NCBI RefSeq assembly: GCF_009727055.1
Contig: NC_052359.1
Span: 7,081,567 to 7,145,566 of the forward strand
Source: Benincasa hispida
Taxonomy: Eukaryota; Streptophyta; Magnoliopsida; Cucurbitales; Cucurbitaceae
DNA: 64,000 nucleotides
Reading direction: 5' to 3'
Below, piece by piece: positions 54,595-64,000 of this stretch; the stretch's first letter is position 1; every line of letters begins with the position of its first letter. Made by a program: the position numbers and the translations under genes. The notes beneath the pieces are model-generated. The model made no database searches. It worked only from the letters and a program-made list of their open reading frames with translations, and had not been told where the DNA came from.

Positions 54595-54784
54595 GACATT
54601 GTTTTTGTTTGGTGCTCCGTTTCCAGACTACTATGCCATATCGTCTTTATCTAGTTGTTGTTGTTAGCGGCTATCTCTTAGTCTTCGTTGAAACGTCCTC
54701 TCAATCTCCGGGTCGTAATTCGCCAAAGATTGAGAGCTGCAAAGAAATCAGAAAAATTACCGTTACCACACTAAATTGCCGAAG
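54595..54784 (-). mobile_element. Athila Y leader
   Basis: About 190 bp between primer site and gag, no ORF on the element strand. Short compared with the Copia leaders. Confidence 0.7.
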
Positions 54785-54802
54785 TCCCCGACAACGACAC
54801 CA
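54785..54802 (-). other. Athila Y primer binding site (Asp tRNA type)
   Basis: TCCCCGACAACGACACCA on the plus strand. 15 of 18 bases match the 3' end of plant tRNA-Asp (TCCCCGGCAACGGCGCCA), and all three differences are G-to-A, as from cytosine deamination on the other strand. Six bases separate it from the LTR. Confidence 0.85.
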
Positions 54803-54808
54803 AAAAAT

Positions 54809-56476
54809 TGATGCGTTGTTTTATGTGATGAAATAATGGAATGAAATGCGGTGATGGAAATGTGTTGAGCAACAAGTTTTCTCAGCGGAATCCAAGTGTA
54901 AATCCCATCGAGTTTCCTAGTAATTCTAGGGTCGAACTCAGGGACTAGGGAAAATGATATGCGGTGATAATTTTCAAGAAGACTTTGCGGTAACCAATAA
55001 ATCAAATAGTTGTTTTGAGTTGTTGTTTGCAGTATAAGGAGTATGCGGCAGATTTGAGAAAAGATCGATTATGCAGTAGATACACTAAGTATGCGAACGG
55101 GTTGAGAAGGTCTTTAGCTAGCGTTTCCCGGGAATGATTCAAACTATTCGATCATGCTACACTCATGCGATAGTAAATCATTTTCCAATGCAAATGTCGT
55201 GCTTCTAGTTTTAGGACGCATGTGATGAATGCGATGATGTCCATAGAGCTTATTCCTAAGTCTCTACTTTTTGCCTATGGGATGATGCAAGATGCACACA
55301 ACAACAAGGTGACCGCACACAATCATAATCTATCTCTAGGATGCATGTGATGCGTTAATAGCAACCAATGCTTATTCCTAAGCTCATATCTCTTGATTAT
55401 GCATTCTAATCTGACTCTCCCGAGCCTAGATTCTAACCTGACTTTTCCAAGCCTAGATTCTGTCCTTAGACTACCCTCCCGAGTATCCCTAATGGATGAA
55501 TGAGGCATACATAATACAAGATAATCGCATAGAATGAAGATCCCCAGTTGTGTTAGCTAAGTGCTTCTCAACCCATTTGGCAGATTTAACTACTCATGCG
55601 TAATAAACATAGAGTGAACATATATAAAGAAGTAAATTCCATTTCTATAAATAAGTTTAAGTACAAAATGACAATGGAAGATAATGATAGAGAGCCTGGT
55701 AGCAATCCCTTGCTTCCTGAGGCTTTTACACTGTCAACTCTATTCTGTTCAAAAGATATTCCTGCTTCCACAGGAGCTGGCCCTCTCTCTGAGCTTGACC
55801 CTTCCGGCTCTCTTCCAAGTTCACTGGAATGATTTCTCGGCACAATCTCGTTTCTCTCGCTTCCACCTTAAATAAAAGAAAATCTAAGAACAAGGTTATT
55901 CTATCTTAGGGAAAATTCTCTAACTATCCAAACTTCTTCACTGAAGGTTGCCTTCGGTATTTATAGAGCTTCGAGGGGAAAGGCTGCTTCTCTCTTATGA
56001 TTGCACTGATGGGATAGCATTAATTCTCTGTCTGATGCGCCGAATATTTGTCACCGAAAACTTGAGTGTACTTGCTACAGTAGTTCATTAGCGGCTTGTC
56101 AACTTAATTCGGACTGAACCGTCATCAGCTTTCTGCCCCATCCTGATTTATTATGCTTTTCACCCAGATGCACCCACCAAGTTGTGTCGACTCTATGCGA
56201 AAATCCTTTTTGAGCAGATATTTGCAAGCACAAATCACCGCAAAGCCTTGCGGTAACGCTGCGCTCGACCGTTGATTTCTTGTGATCGCATTTTACTGCG
56301 TCAATGCATATTCTGCATAAAAATACAAAAGTTAATTGTTTTCATGCGATGAACGGATACGACCGCAATGTCATGAACTTAATGCTTTTTGGACGCAAGC
56401 TTATATATTTTATCAACCAAACCTGCATTGTTTAATAACTTAGTACTGTAATAACGTGCATTTCTACCCGTTATCA
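54809..56476 (-). mobile_element. Athila Y 5' LTR (1.67 kb)
   Basis: On the minus strand TGATAACGGGTAGAAATGCACG to CGCATCA. Collinear with 47608-49280. U5 block at 54885-54945, TATA box 55958-55965. Short ORFs are shared with the 3' LTR but unrecognised. Confidence 0.9.
55958..55965 (-). promoter_or_regulatory. TATA box of Y 5' LTR
   Basis: TATAAATA on the element strand, in GCTCTATAAATACCGAAGG. This is the LTR copy that would drive Y transcription. Confidence 0.7.
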
Positions 56477-57248
56477 TCAGTCTAGCATCTAATCAATAAA
56501 AGGCAAAGGGAAATTGTCCTTCTTTGTCGCCGCATTGAGCTTTCGGTAGTCCATACAATTCTGCCAGCCAGTGATGGTCCTCATTGGTATTAACTCGTTG
56601 TTTGCATTCGAAACTACCGCCATTCCTCCCTTCTTGGGCATGCATTGCACGGGGCTAACCCACATGCTGTCGGCGATTGGGTATATGATGCCTACGTCCA
56701 ACCATTTAATGATCTCCCTTTTTACAACCTCTTTTATCGCAGGGTTTAGTTTGTGTTGAGGTTCGATAGACCCTTTTTGGTTTTCTTCGAGACAAATTCT
56801 GTTCATGTAGTATGTTGGGTTAATTTCTCTTATATCTGCTAGCGTCCACCCGATTGCTTTTATGTACTTCTTTAGGATACTGAGCAGCGCATTTTCTTCT
56901 TCTTCTTGTAGCGTAGAGGATATTATCACGGGCAAGGTTTCATTTTGCCCAAGGAAAACATACTTTAAATGACTTGGCAGAGTTTTCAGCTCCAAGGTAG
57001 GTGGTTATTCCAAGGAAGGTTTTTGTGTTTTTCTCTCTTCATTCAAACTCAATTTTTCTTCTTTGTTTACTGTCTCCTTGATCACATGGCAGGTTTCTAC
57101 GGATGCGATCACATCTTCTCTTTCATCTCTTCTTCGGACTCTACTTCTTCATTGCAACTGTGTTCATTGTCAGAATCAAATAGGTCTTCATCTTCTGGAT
57201 ACTTCATCGCTTTGATGATGGATACTTCATATGTCAGAATCAGATGTG
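56477..57248 (-). pseudogene. pol (PR-RT): Athila X protease end and RT 5' part
   Basis: Reads from a protease-end/linker region (AMKYPEDEDLFDSDNEHSCNEEVESEEE, 57225-57120, with one frame break) into 56995-56489, which is open: MELKTLPSHLKYVFLGQNETLPVIIS, LKKYIKAIGWTLADI, NPAIKEVVKREIIKWLDVGIIYPIADSMWVSPVQCMPKKGGM, TITGWQNCMDYRKLNAATKKDNFPLPF. These are the Athila RT fingers. The gene is cut at 56477 by element Y and resumes at 47607. Its upstream end is fused to LTR at 57248, so gag and most of protease are deleted. Confidence 0.9.
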
Positions 57249-58079
57249 TTATGCGGTGAACATGCAAGTTTTGCTAATAAGACCCAAGTATAAGCCTCCC
57301 TAGGTTTCCTGTTAAGTCTAGGGTCAAACAAAAGGACTACTGAGTACATATGTGATAGTTACTTCGATTCTCTTGCGGTGGTGAAAACAAATAAGTTGGA
57401 TGGTTTTTTTATTAAGAATTTTTTCTTATGCGACAGAGTTTGAATGCAGAGTTGATGAAATCGAGATTTACAATGAGTATGCAATGAAGGGGTTGAGAAG
57501 GGGTTTAGCTAACAGTTCCTAAGATTATGCACAAGTTATGCGATCATGCTACACACAAATAACAACACGTCATCTCTCAATTCAAATGCCATAATTCCTA
57601 TTACTAAGACGCATGCGATGTATACAAAAAAGTTGATAGGACTTATGTCTAAGCCTCTATTCTTGTCTATGCGATGATGAATGATGCACACATAAAACAA
57701 GGTGACCGCATATCATCATATCCTACTTCTAGGGTGCATGCGATGTGTTAATAGCGATAGAACTTATGTCTAAATTTCTATTTCTTGTTCATGTGGTTCT
57801 AACCTGACTCTCTCAACCCTAGATTCTAATCTGACTCTCTCAAATCTAGATTCTGTCTTTAGACTACTCTCTTAAGTATCTCTAAAGGGTGAATGATACA
57901 TACATAAAACAAGATGATCGTATAAAATGTAAATCTTAGGTCATGCTAGCTATGTACTTCTTAACCCATTCAGAAATTTAGCTACTCATGCGGAATATGG
58001 AGAGATTGAACATAGATTGAAATGAGATTTCCATTTTCTATAAATAAAGTGCCGAATAAAAAATAACAAATGGAATTTA
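57249..58079 (-). mobile_element. Second Athila X LTR, truncated on both sides
   Basis: Lacks the last ~50 bp (the TGATGCGTTG end) at 57249 and everything beyond 58079, where Copia-C starts (AACAAATGGAATTTA, then TGTTGGATTT). Holds the U5 block 57270-57330 and GGTTTAGCTAACAGTTCCTAAG, the intact version of the G1 target site. Confidence 0.9.
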
Positions 58080-60067
58080 TGTTGGATTTTATGTCCTAAA
58101 ACTCGTAGTTTGTAAATTAATAAACATATTCTATTTTGTTTTTCGATAAAGTTGTTATTGAAATAGTAATCTTGAATCCAATAAACTAAGGTCCTAAGGC
58201 TATTTAATATAGTTTGAACTTTATGTAGTGACATAAATGTGGATCAAGTTCAAATATATAGCCAAAATGGTCTATAGTATATGCATAAGGTTGGGCGCCT
58301 TATTCTGGGGACACTATGGATGCAGCCTACTTTGTAGTTAGTACAAACGATATGATCCTGAATCGTTCATATAGAGATATATGAGTGGAGGCATCCTATA
58401 CAATGAGTTTGCATAAGATTAAACCATGAAATGGTCACTTTTTACGTTCTAAATGTCGTTTTATGTATAAAACTGACTATTTAATTAATTGATGACCTAG
58501 GTAACTTAATCTTAATCCTGAGCCAACTATGAACTCCTGTTCACTCGGAATTATCCTTAGATCTTCATAGGTGAGGGCAACTCAATATCGTTGGCCCAAT
58601 AAGCCTCCCATTTCAGGGGTAAGATCAGGCGGATAGCTGGGAACATAGGGTGCAAGACGGAATTCACTCCTACCCATCATAGGGATAGTAGATAGGTTGT
58701 TCCTTTTAGTACTGAATCCAGGTCTGGAATAAGGGGCCCCACCCTTTCCTTGGCCTGAAAGGGATTCGGTTTATAGGTTTGACCTTAAACCAATTGTTCA
58801 TTAGAGGATCAGTGGAACTTAAGGAACAAGATGTAGTCTTGAGGGTAAAACGGTTTTTATGACCCAGCCAAGATTACGAACAACTTGTGAAGGATTAGCT
58901 TACTAATCATTTTTATATCAAATGGACACAAATATATATCTATAGTGAGGGGAGTGCAACTATGGGACTATAGTGGAATGACCCGTTAGTTAACGAATGT
59001 TGATTAGCTCTATCTAAAGAGTTTAGCCAGCTAATCTCGGATCATTGGAGCCCATGATCTATAGGTTCATTAGGTTCCCCTACTAGCTCATATGGAATAA
59101 ACTTAGAACAGTATGATAGAATGATTCGAATTGTTCGAATTAGGCGAAGAGAGAGAAACCGACAAGTATATGTGATATAGTGGTCGGGTTTTTCAGTTCA
59201 AAGATACAGCTTTAATATTTAAATTTAATTTAAATATCAAGAATATGAATACGTTCATATTCGGAAGCTCGAAAATAATGGAACTGGTCAAAGATGTAAA
59301 AAGTCAAAGAGTTGACTTTTGACTTTGAAAAGTCAAACTTTGACCGACCTTATATTCAAATGTGATTTGAATTTCGAAAAAATGAATGCAGATTCATGCT
59401 CGGGATGTCAAAATTAGTCAACACGGATAAAATCATAAAAAGTCAAAATGTTGACTTTTTGGTCAAAGTTTGACTTTGACCAATGACTATTTTGCTCTTT
59501 GACTAAAGTTAGTGGGAAAATCCAAACTTTTGTTGGATAATTCCACTCACAAAATAGTGGGCTAGGTGTTAGCTTATAGTGGAGACATTAAGCCCACTAA
59601 GATAGTGGATTATAAGTGTTGGGTTTTTATGGATTTGGTTCATGCAATTGTTACATGGTTTTTTTTCTATAAATTGGGCTTTTCAATTTAGTTAAAAGAC
59701 TTTTTCCCATTTTTGTAAAAAATTGTTTTTCAAATTTGGGCTGGAAAAAAAACTATTTTCTTAGAGAAAAATTCATAACCCAACCCAAAGATCCATCTTA
59801 TTTTCCATCTCTTTTCTCTCTCTCGTTTTCTTCATCCACTGGGTCCCACAACCCAGTTCTGAGTCCAGAGGATAGTAGGTCAACTCTATTGGTGGTCCGA
59901 GAGAATTCGGGTCGAGATTTAGCAAGGAAAAGAAGTTTTCAGGAGCTTCAAAGGTAAGTTAATTACTATTTTTTTTCCCTTCAAATTGCATGTTTTTTCC
60001 TTTAAATTAAAAGCAATTAGAGTGTAATTAGGTTCTTTTTCCACTGCGTATGTCTCGAGTTCCATCA
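58080..60067 (+). mobile_element. Copia-C 5' LTR (1.99 kb)
   Basis: TGTTGGATTTTATGTCC to GTTCCATCA, with the primer site at 60070. Candidate target repeat ATTTA (58075-58079), other flank not in view. Includes a stretch of GTCAAAGTTTGAC-like words (59290-59500: AAAAAGTCAAA, TTTTTGGTCAAAG) that can form inverted repeats, and CTATAAATTGGGC (59669), a possible TATA box. A donor-like AAAG/GTAAGT is at 59950-59959. The portion from 58348 is nearly identical to 63461-64000, so the element is young. Confidence 0.9.
59951..59959 (+). promoter_or_regulatory. Splice-donor-like site near Copia-C LTR end
   Basis: AAG/GTAAGT, 114 nt upstream of the LTR end. Similar sites stand at the same relative place in the minus-strand Copia LTR (GTAAGT, 23735-23730) and in Copia-B (AAAG/GTACGC at 34274). 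The 1-163 fragment has AAAG/GTAGTA at 40. Paired with the pyrimidine-AG before gag, this would define a 2.5-kb leader intron. Confidence 0.45.
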
Positions 60068-60069
60068 TA

Positions 60070-60081
60070 TGGTATCAGAGC
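60070..60081 (+). other. Copia-C primer binding site (Met tRNA type)
   Basis: TGGTATCAGAGC, 2 nt after the LTR end. Confidence 0.92.
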
Positions 60082-62461
60082 ATGCTAGAATTACGCTGAA
60101 TTGCTTTTGGTGGGTGTTGTTTTCCTATCTATTCAAGTGTTGAATGAAATGTGGACTAAAGTGGGTTTATTATGATTGGGTCTGTAAATTTTTTGGAGTC
60201 AATAGAGTTGAAATTAGAATGTAATTTCTTGATTCCGGGAGAGAGAACAACAACAAATTGGAGAAAAATTGCATCACAGACCCGAATTTGGCCACCAGAT
60301 CCGAGAGAAGGCTCCCTGACCCGACCCGACCCTGTTTGCCACCTGGATTCTCTCGCACACGTGCCTGGCTTGGCATGCCTTCCTNNNNNNNNNNNNNNNN
60401 NNNNNNNNNNNNNNNNNNNNNNNNNNNNNNNNNNNNNNNNNNNNNNNNNNNNNNNNNNNNNNNNNNNNNNNNNNNNNNNNNNNNNNNNNNNNNNNNNNNN
60501 NNNNNNNNNNNNNNNNNNNNNNNNNNNNNNNNNNNNNNNNNNNNNNNNNNNNNNNNNNNNNNNNNNNNNNNNNNNNNNNNNNNNNNNNNNNNNNNNNNNN
60601 NNNNNNNNNNNNNNNNNNNNNNNNNNNNNNNNNNNNNNNNNNNNNNNNNNNNNNNNNNNNNNNNNNNNNNNNNNTCTCCGAATGGAGTCCGCTATCAGGG
60701 CAGCCCAGAGCCAAAAGCATAAATCTCATGGTGTGAACTCTTAGGGACGCTAAGAGTTAAAAAAGTACATTAATATTCTCTCCATCTGAAGTGTTTCTAG
60801 ACAGTTAGGTATAAAAACTTAGCGATACATTTCGGCTAACTAAACAATATCCTAAGTCTAGGTGAATTCCCACTCCGAAGTATAACTTTTATCACTGGAT
60901 TTTTAACCTACAATGTCTAGGTGATATACAATTTTATTACCTTACACCACTCACGCATGCTCATAAACAGAGTTTAAACCTAACTCAGACAAGCCGTCTC
61001 GATCTCTAGGTAGTAGTGTTCCGTGAACCTGCAACTTAAAAAGCTTTCAAACCTTAGTCATTTTTATTCTGACTTTTTGCCAAGATCTTGCCAGGTGAGT
61101 TTTCTTGTAACTTTAGTTTTACAAGATATCGACCCTATTTTCTATGAAAATTGGGATTGCTCGATGGTTTACCTAAATGAGCATGCATCTTATCTTTTTG
61201 TTATAGATTTTGAAAGTCTAGGTTATTTTATAATAATTATAAAATAAAAATTATAACAATTATAATCCTAGAGCATTCATCTATAACATGCTTCTTCAAT
61301 CAAACATGCTTTATATAACACTTATATTAAAAACTAAGCATGCATAGTATATATTTTATAACACGTATAAGATATAACAAATGCATGTCAATGCTTTTCC
61401 TATGGTGGGGTTTTAAAACTATATGGCATACTATATGAACACATAATCAAACAACATTATACATCACATGCATAATAGGTAAACAAACTAAAGTGGGACG
61501 GATTTTGCACATTAAAAAACAAAAAATTAACAAAAAAATTAACTAATTTATTACAAAATTACAGCAACACAGCTTCCTGGAATCGGCTTCAAACACTTTG
61601 AACATCTTGAAATCGTCCAAAAACCTCTCAAACTGGCCCAAAAACTCCAAATAACAAGTTGAACCGGTCAAACCGGCTCAACCAGGTCAAACGGGCCGAT
61701 CTAGACCGTCTGGACCGCTGGTCAACGGTCACTGGCACAGTCAATGAAACACGGGCGGGTCGGGTCGAACGAAAAGTGGGTCACTGGTGAATGGCACACG
61801 CGAGGCAGCTTTGGTGGATCGGACCGGATCGGGTCGCGGGTCGTGAGTCGTTTGTGAGCGAAGGCGGAGCGGCAGGATGCAGTCGAATCTTGGTCATGAG
61901 TCAATACCAAGGTGAATAGGGGAAGTTGTTCATAGTAAGTGGGAGAAGGAAGTGTGTCAACACATCCTACGATCTCTTTCATTAGGTCGCACCGTGAGAT
62001 TTCTATAATGCGCCTACATGTCTGCCCTAGAGCGACCTTACCAATCGGAGGGTTGTAGTATAGGATTCGGAACTCCGCGAACTCTAGAAATTGATAGGGT
62101 CTCTCAGGTCCGTTTTCATTCTTGTCTTTCCAACTTTGAGAGCATAATGAATCCGATCTTTGAGGTCTGAAAATAGAGGGTCACACTTACGAGAATTACT
62201 AAGTGTTAGTAAATTCTTGACCAAAGTAGCTATAACTGAGCTGCTATAGGAATAAGAGTTATTCTGGTGATAGTATCTAGTCAAGATAGTCTTGGTTCAA
62301 TGGAGGAATAGTCGATCACCCCTCGATGAAGGTTATTCTAAACCATTGAAATATAGTTGCAAAATATAATAATGAAGGGTACATTATTAGATTTTTTGCT
62401 AAACTTGATTGGATTTAAAAGATTAATATTTTTTACTAAAAAGGATATGTTTTCTTTTCAG
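60082..62461 (+). mobile_element. Copia-C leader, with gap and inverted middle
   Basis: Non-coding. 60082-60384 and 61890-62461 lie in the element's direction (the latter matches 4215-4781). 60675-61890 matches the plus strand of 21740-23000, i.e. the opposite direction relative to those leaders. Examples: GGTGTGAACT-TAGGGA at 60733, GTAG-GTGTT-CGT near 61015, CAAACCGGCTCAACC near 61670. The C/G-rich CGGGTCGGGTCG words at 61755-61840 have their complement ACCCGACCCGACC at 60318, so the two could pair. Ends in a pyrimidine tract and AG at 62460-62461. ORFs running through the N block are artefacts. Confidence 0.75.
60385..60674. other. Assembly gap of 290 N
   Basis: 290 consecutive unknown bases in the Copia-C leader, right where the leader orientation switches. 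Confidence 0.99.
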
Positions 62462-62834
62462 CACGACTAGCTCCCTCTTAGCTTCCGAGAAACTAAACGG
62501 CAATTACTCAACATGGAAAACAAATCTGAATTCAACACTAGTAATAAATGACCTGAGATTTGTCTTAACTGAGGAATTTCCTCAGGCCCCTGCCTTGAAA
62601 GAAGCACAAATTAAATATGATTTACTAGTTGCTGAGACATGTTTAGTGGAGGATGATACCTCAACCTGGATATTAGATTCAGGAGCCACTAATCATATTT
62701 GCTTCTCTTTTCAGGAAACTAGTTCCTGGAAAAAGCTTGAAAAAGGCGAGCCCTCAAGGTTAGAACAGGAGAGGTTGTCTCGGCCAAAGCAGTGGGAGAA
62801 TCGAAGTTGTTTTTCAATGATAGATATATCATAA
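62462..62834 (+). pseudogene. gag-pol: Copia-C gag N-terminus fused to protease, internal deletion
   Basis: Immediately after the AG comes the Copia gag start LLASEKLNGNYSTWKTN, then LVINDLRFVLTEEFPQAPAL, equivalent to the opening of the minus-strand gag at 21207. Next, in the same frame, the sequence jumps to KYDLLVAETCLVEDDTSTWILDSGATNHICFSF, the region just before and including the protease active site (DSGA intact). The ~200 residues of capsid and the zinc knuckle are missing without any frame change. The frame is lost after WKKLEKGEP at about 62750. Copia-A also lacks gag between leader and protease, by a different breakpoint. Confidence 0.85.
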
Positions 62835-63460
62835 TTAAAGATGTTTTGTATGCACCTCTTATGAAGAGGAATTTAATATCTACCGCTTGTATTATGGAAC
62901 AAATGTATAAAATATCTTTTGAAGTTAATGAAGCGTTCATTTTCAGAAAAGATATTCAAATTTGTTCTGCTATACTTGAAAACAACTTATATAAGTTAAG
63001 ACCAACTAAAGCAAAATTTGTCTTAAACACTAAGATGTTTAGAATTGTCGAAACTCAGAATAAAAGACAAAATGTTTCTTCTAATGCCTATCTATGGCAC
63101 TTAAGACTTGGTCCCATAAATATCAATAGGATTGAGAGATTGGTTAAGAATGGACTCTTAAATCAATTAGAAGTCAATTCTTTACCTCCATGTGAGTCTT
63201 GTCTTGAGGGAAAAATGACTTAGAGATCTTTTACTGGAAAATGTCTCAGAGCCACAATACCCTTAAAGCTCATACATTCAGGACTCTGTGGACCGATGAA
63301 TGTCAAAGCTCGAGGTGGGTATGAATATTTCATCAGTTTTATTGATGATTATTCAAGGTATGTTCATATTTACCTAATGCATCACAAGTCTAATTCTTTT
63401 GAAAAGTTCAAAGAATATAAGGCTGAGGTTGAGAACCAGTTAGGTAAAACAATTAAGGAA
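62750..63460 (+). pseudogene. pol: Copia-C protease end, GAG-pre-integrase, integrase start
   Basis: The frame 62792-63223 reads VLYAPLMKRNLISTACIMEQMYKISFEVN, AILENNLYKLRP, then LWHLRLGPININRIERLVKNGLL and CESCLEGKMT, a zinc-finger module in which the expected His of RLGH is Pro. After a TAG the integrase core begins: PLKLIHSGLCGPMNVKARGGYEYFISFIDDYSRYVHIYLMHHKS. The first catalytic Asp (HSD in Copia-A) is Gly here. It breaks off at LGKTIK (63455), just before the second catalytic Asp, where LTR sequence takes over. RT and RNase H are absent. Confidence 0.9.
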
Positions 63461-64000
63461 CGATGTGATCCTGGAATCGTCATATAAGAGATTGTGAGTG
63501 GAGGCATCCTATACAAATGAAGTTGTGCATAAGACTGAACCATGAAATGGTCACTTTTTACGTTCTAAATGTCGTTTTATGTATAAAACTGACTATTTTC
63601 ATTAATTGATGAACCTAGGTAACTTAATCTTAATTCTGAGCCAACTATGAACTCCTGTTCACTCGGAATTATCCTTATATCTTCATAGGTGAGGGCAACT
63701 CAATATCGTTGGCCCAATAAGCCTCCCATTTCAGGGGTAAGATCAGGTGGATAGTTGGGAACATAGGGTGCAAGACGGAATTCACTCCTACCCGTTATAG
63801 GGATAGTAGATAGGTTGTTCCCTTTAGTACTGAATCCAGGTCTGGAATAAGGGCCCCACCTTTCCTTGGCCCGAGAGGGATTCAGTTTATAGGTTTGACC
63901 TTAAACCAATTGTTCATTAGAGGATCAATGGAACTTAAGGAACAAGATGTAGTCTTGGGGTAAAATATTTTTATGACCTAGCCGAGATTACGAACAACCT
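63461..64000 (+). mobile_element. Copia-C 3' LTR, start missing, runs off the window
   Basis: From CGATGTGATCCTGGAATCGT the sequence follows 58348 onward almost base for base (GAGTGGAGGCATCCTATACAA; CATGAAATGGTCACTTTTTACG; CTAGCTGGGAACATAGGG-type blocks). The first ~268 bp of the LTR are absent because the deletion from integrase ends inside it. Continues beyond 64000. Confidence 0.9.

Larger units (their letters stand above)
47608..56476 (-). mobile_element. Athila-type element Y (8.9 kb), TSD TCGGT/TCAGT
   Basis: Complete LTR-to-LTR element on the minus strand: 5' LTR 54809-56476, primer site 54785-54802, gag, an internal deletion removing protease, RT, RNase H, integrase, spacer, polypurine tract, 3' LTR 47608-49280. 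Flanks TCGGT (47603-47607) and TCAGT (56477-56481) are a 5-bp target duplication with one mismatch. Inserted in the RT gene of X. The two LTRs show about 17 differences in ~155 aligned bases of U5 by eye, mostly transitions, so it is old. Confidence 0.9.
35060..58079 (-). mobile_element. Athila-type Ty3/gypsy element X (nested host)
   Basis: A minus-strand element reconstructed from four blocks: 3' LTR (35060-35364 and 42553-43929), spacer and pol 3' part (43930-47607), pol 5' part (56477-57248), and a truncated LTR (57249-58079). Interrupted by G1, Y and, at the right edge, Copia-C. Athila affiliation rests on pol motifs ([27 protein letters not shown]) and on LTR ends TGATAACGGG...CATCA. 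Gag and protease are mostly deleted, with pol joined directly to LTR at 57248. Parts inside belong to the younger insertions. Confidence 0.85.

Noticed and set aside
60172..60744. ORFs of 150-190 codons crossing the N block
   Set aside because: Most of their length is unknown bases.
1..64000. Host protein-coding genes, rRNA or tRNA genes
   Set aside because: I searched the frames for recognisable non-TE domains and the sequence for RNA gene signatures and found none. All supported coding regions are retroelement gag or pol.

Overview
The window looks like repeat-rich, pericentromere-like nuclear DNA of a dicot plant, AT-rich with 5-methylcytosine-type decay (many C-to-T and G-to-A changes, stops at former CGA, CAG and TGG codons). 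The high-copy Copia LTR that starts TGTTGGGATTGGTGTCC and its CGATCG-rich U5/leader remind me of Cucurbitaceae repeats, but that is a weak guess. I find no host gene, tRNA or rRNA. Essentially everything is nested LTR retrotransposons, and no element is intact.

Layout. 1-1112: end of a Copia LTR and a decayed gag. 1113-16912: Copia-A (+), with PBS, long leader, a protease remnant, integrase, RT, RNase H and 3' LTR. It carries two nested insertions: a solo gypsy LTR (4782-7972, TSD AAACC) and an Athila-like remnant (8687-11981, imperfect TSD TTGGT/TCGGT). 16913-20486: two further Copia LTRs in opposite orientations. 20487-25116: a minus-strand Copia 5' half (gag, leader, PBS, LTR). 25117-27297: a gypsy LTR with a GA-rich repeat. 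27298-30968: a diverged copy of 33481-37055. 30969-32540: Copia LTR and RNase H scraps. 32541-35059: Copia-B LTR, PBS and leader.

35060-58079 is one Athila-type gypsy element (X, minus) inserted in the Copia-B leader. It is itself cut by three later insertions: G1, a pol-less gypsy element with chromovirus-like ends (35365-42552, TSD TAACA); Y, a second Athila element (47608-56476, TSD TCGGT/TCAGT), which splits the X reverse transcriptase; and Copia-C (58080 to beyond 64000). Order of events: Copia-B, then X, then G1, Y and Copia-C. Copia-C looks youngest, since its two LTR portions are nearly identical.

The functional logic is that of retroelements: LTR promoters (TATA boxes located in eight LTR copies), tRNA primer sites (initiator Met type in the Copia elements and G1, Asp type in the Athila elements), gag capsid/zinc knuckle, protease, integrase, RT, RNase H, and polypurine tracts. 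All coding regions are pseudogenes here, although the Copia-A integrase ORF and a 379-aa X ORF remain open.

Several oddities concern the assembly rather than biology. A Nextera/Tn5 mate-pair junction adapter is embedded at 54045-54076. A single N at 5172 sits between 20-bp identical flanks. A 290-N gap (60385-60674) adjoins a leader segment that is inverted relative to its relatives. The 27298-30968 duplicate differs from its partner mostly by 1-bp indels. The most interesting biological hints are a possible 5'-leader intron shared by several Copia lineages, a U5 block conserved among diverged Athila LTRs, an antisense ORF conserved in both Athila spacers, and an unusual set of zinc knuckles in G1.
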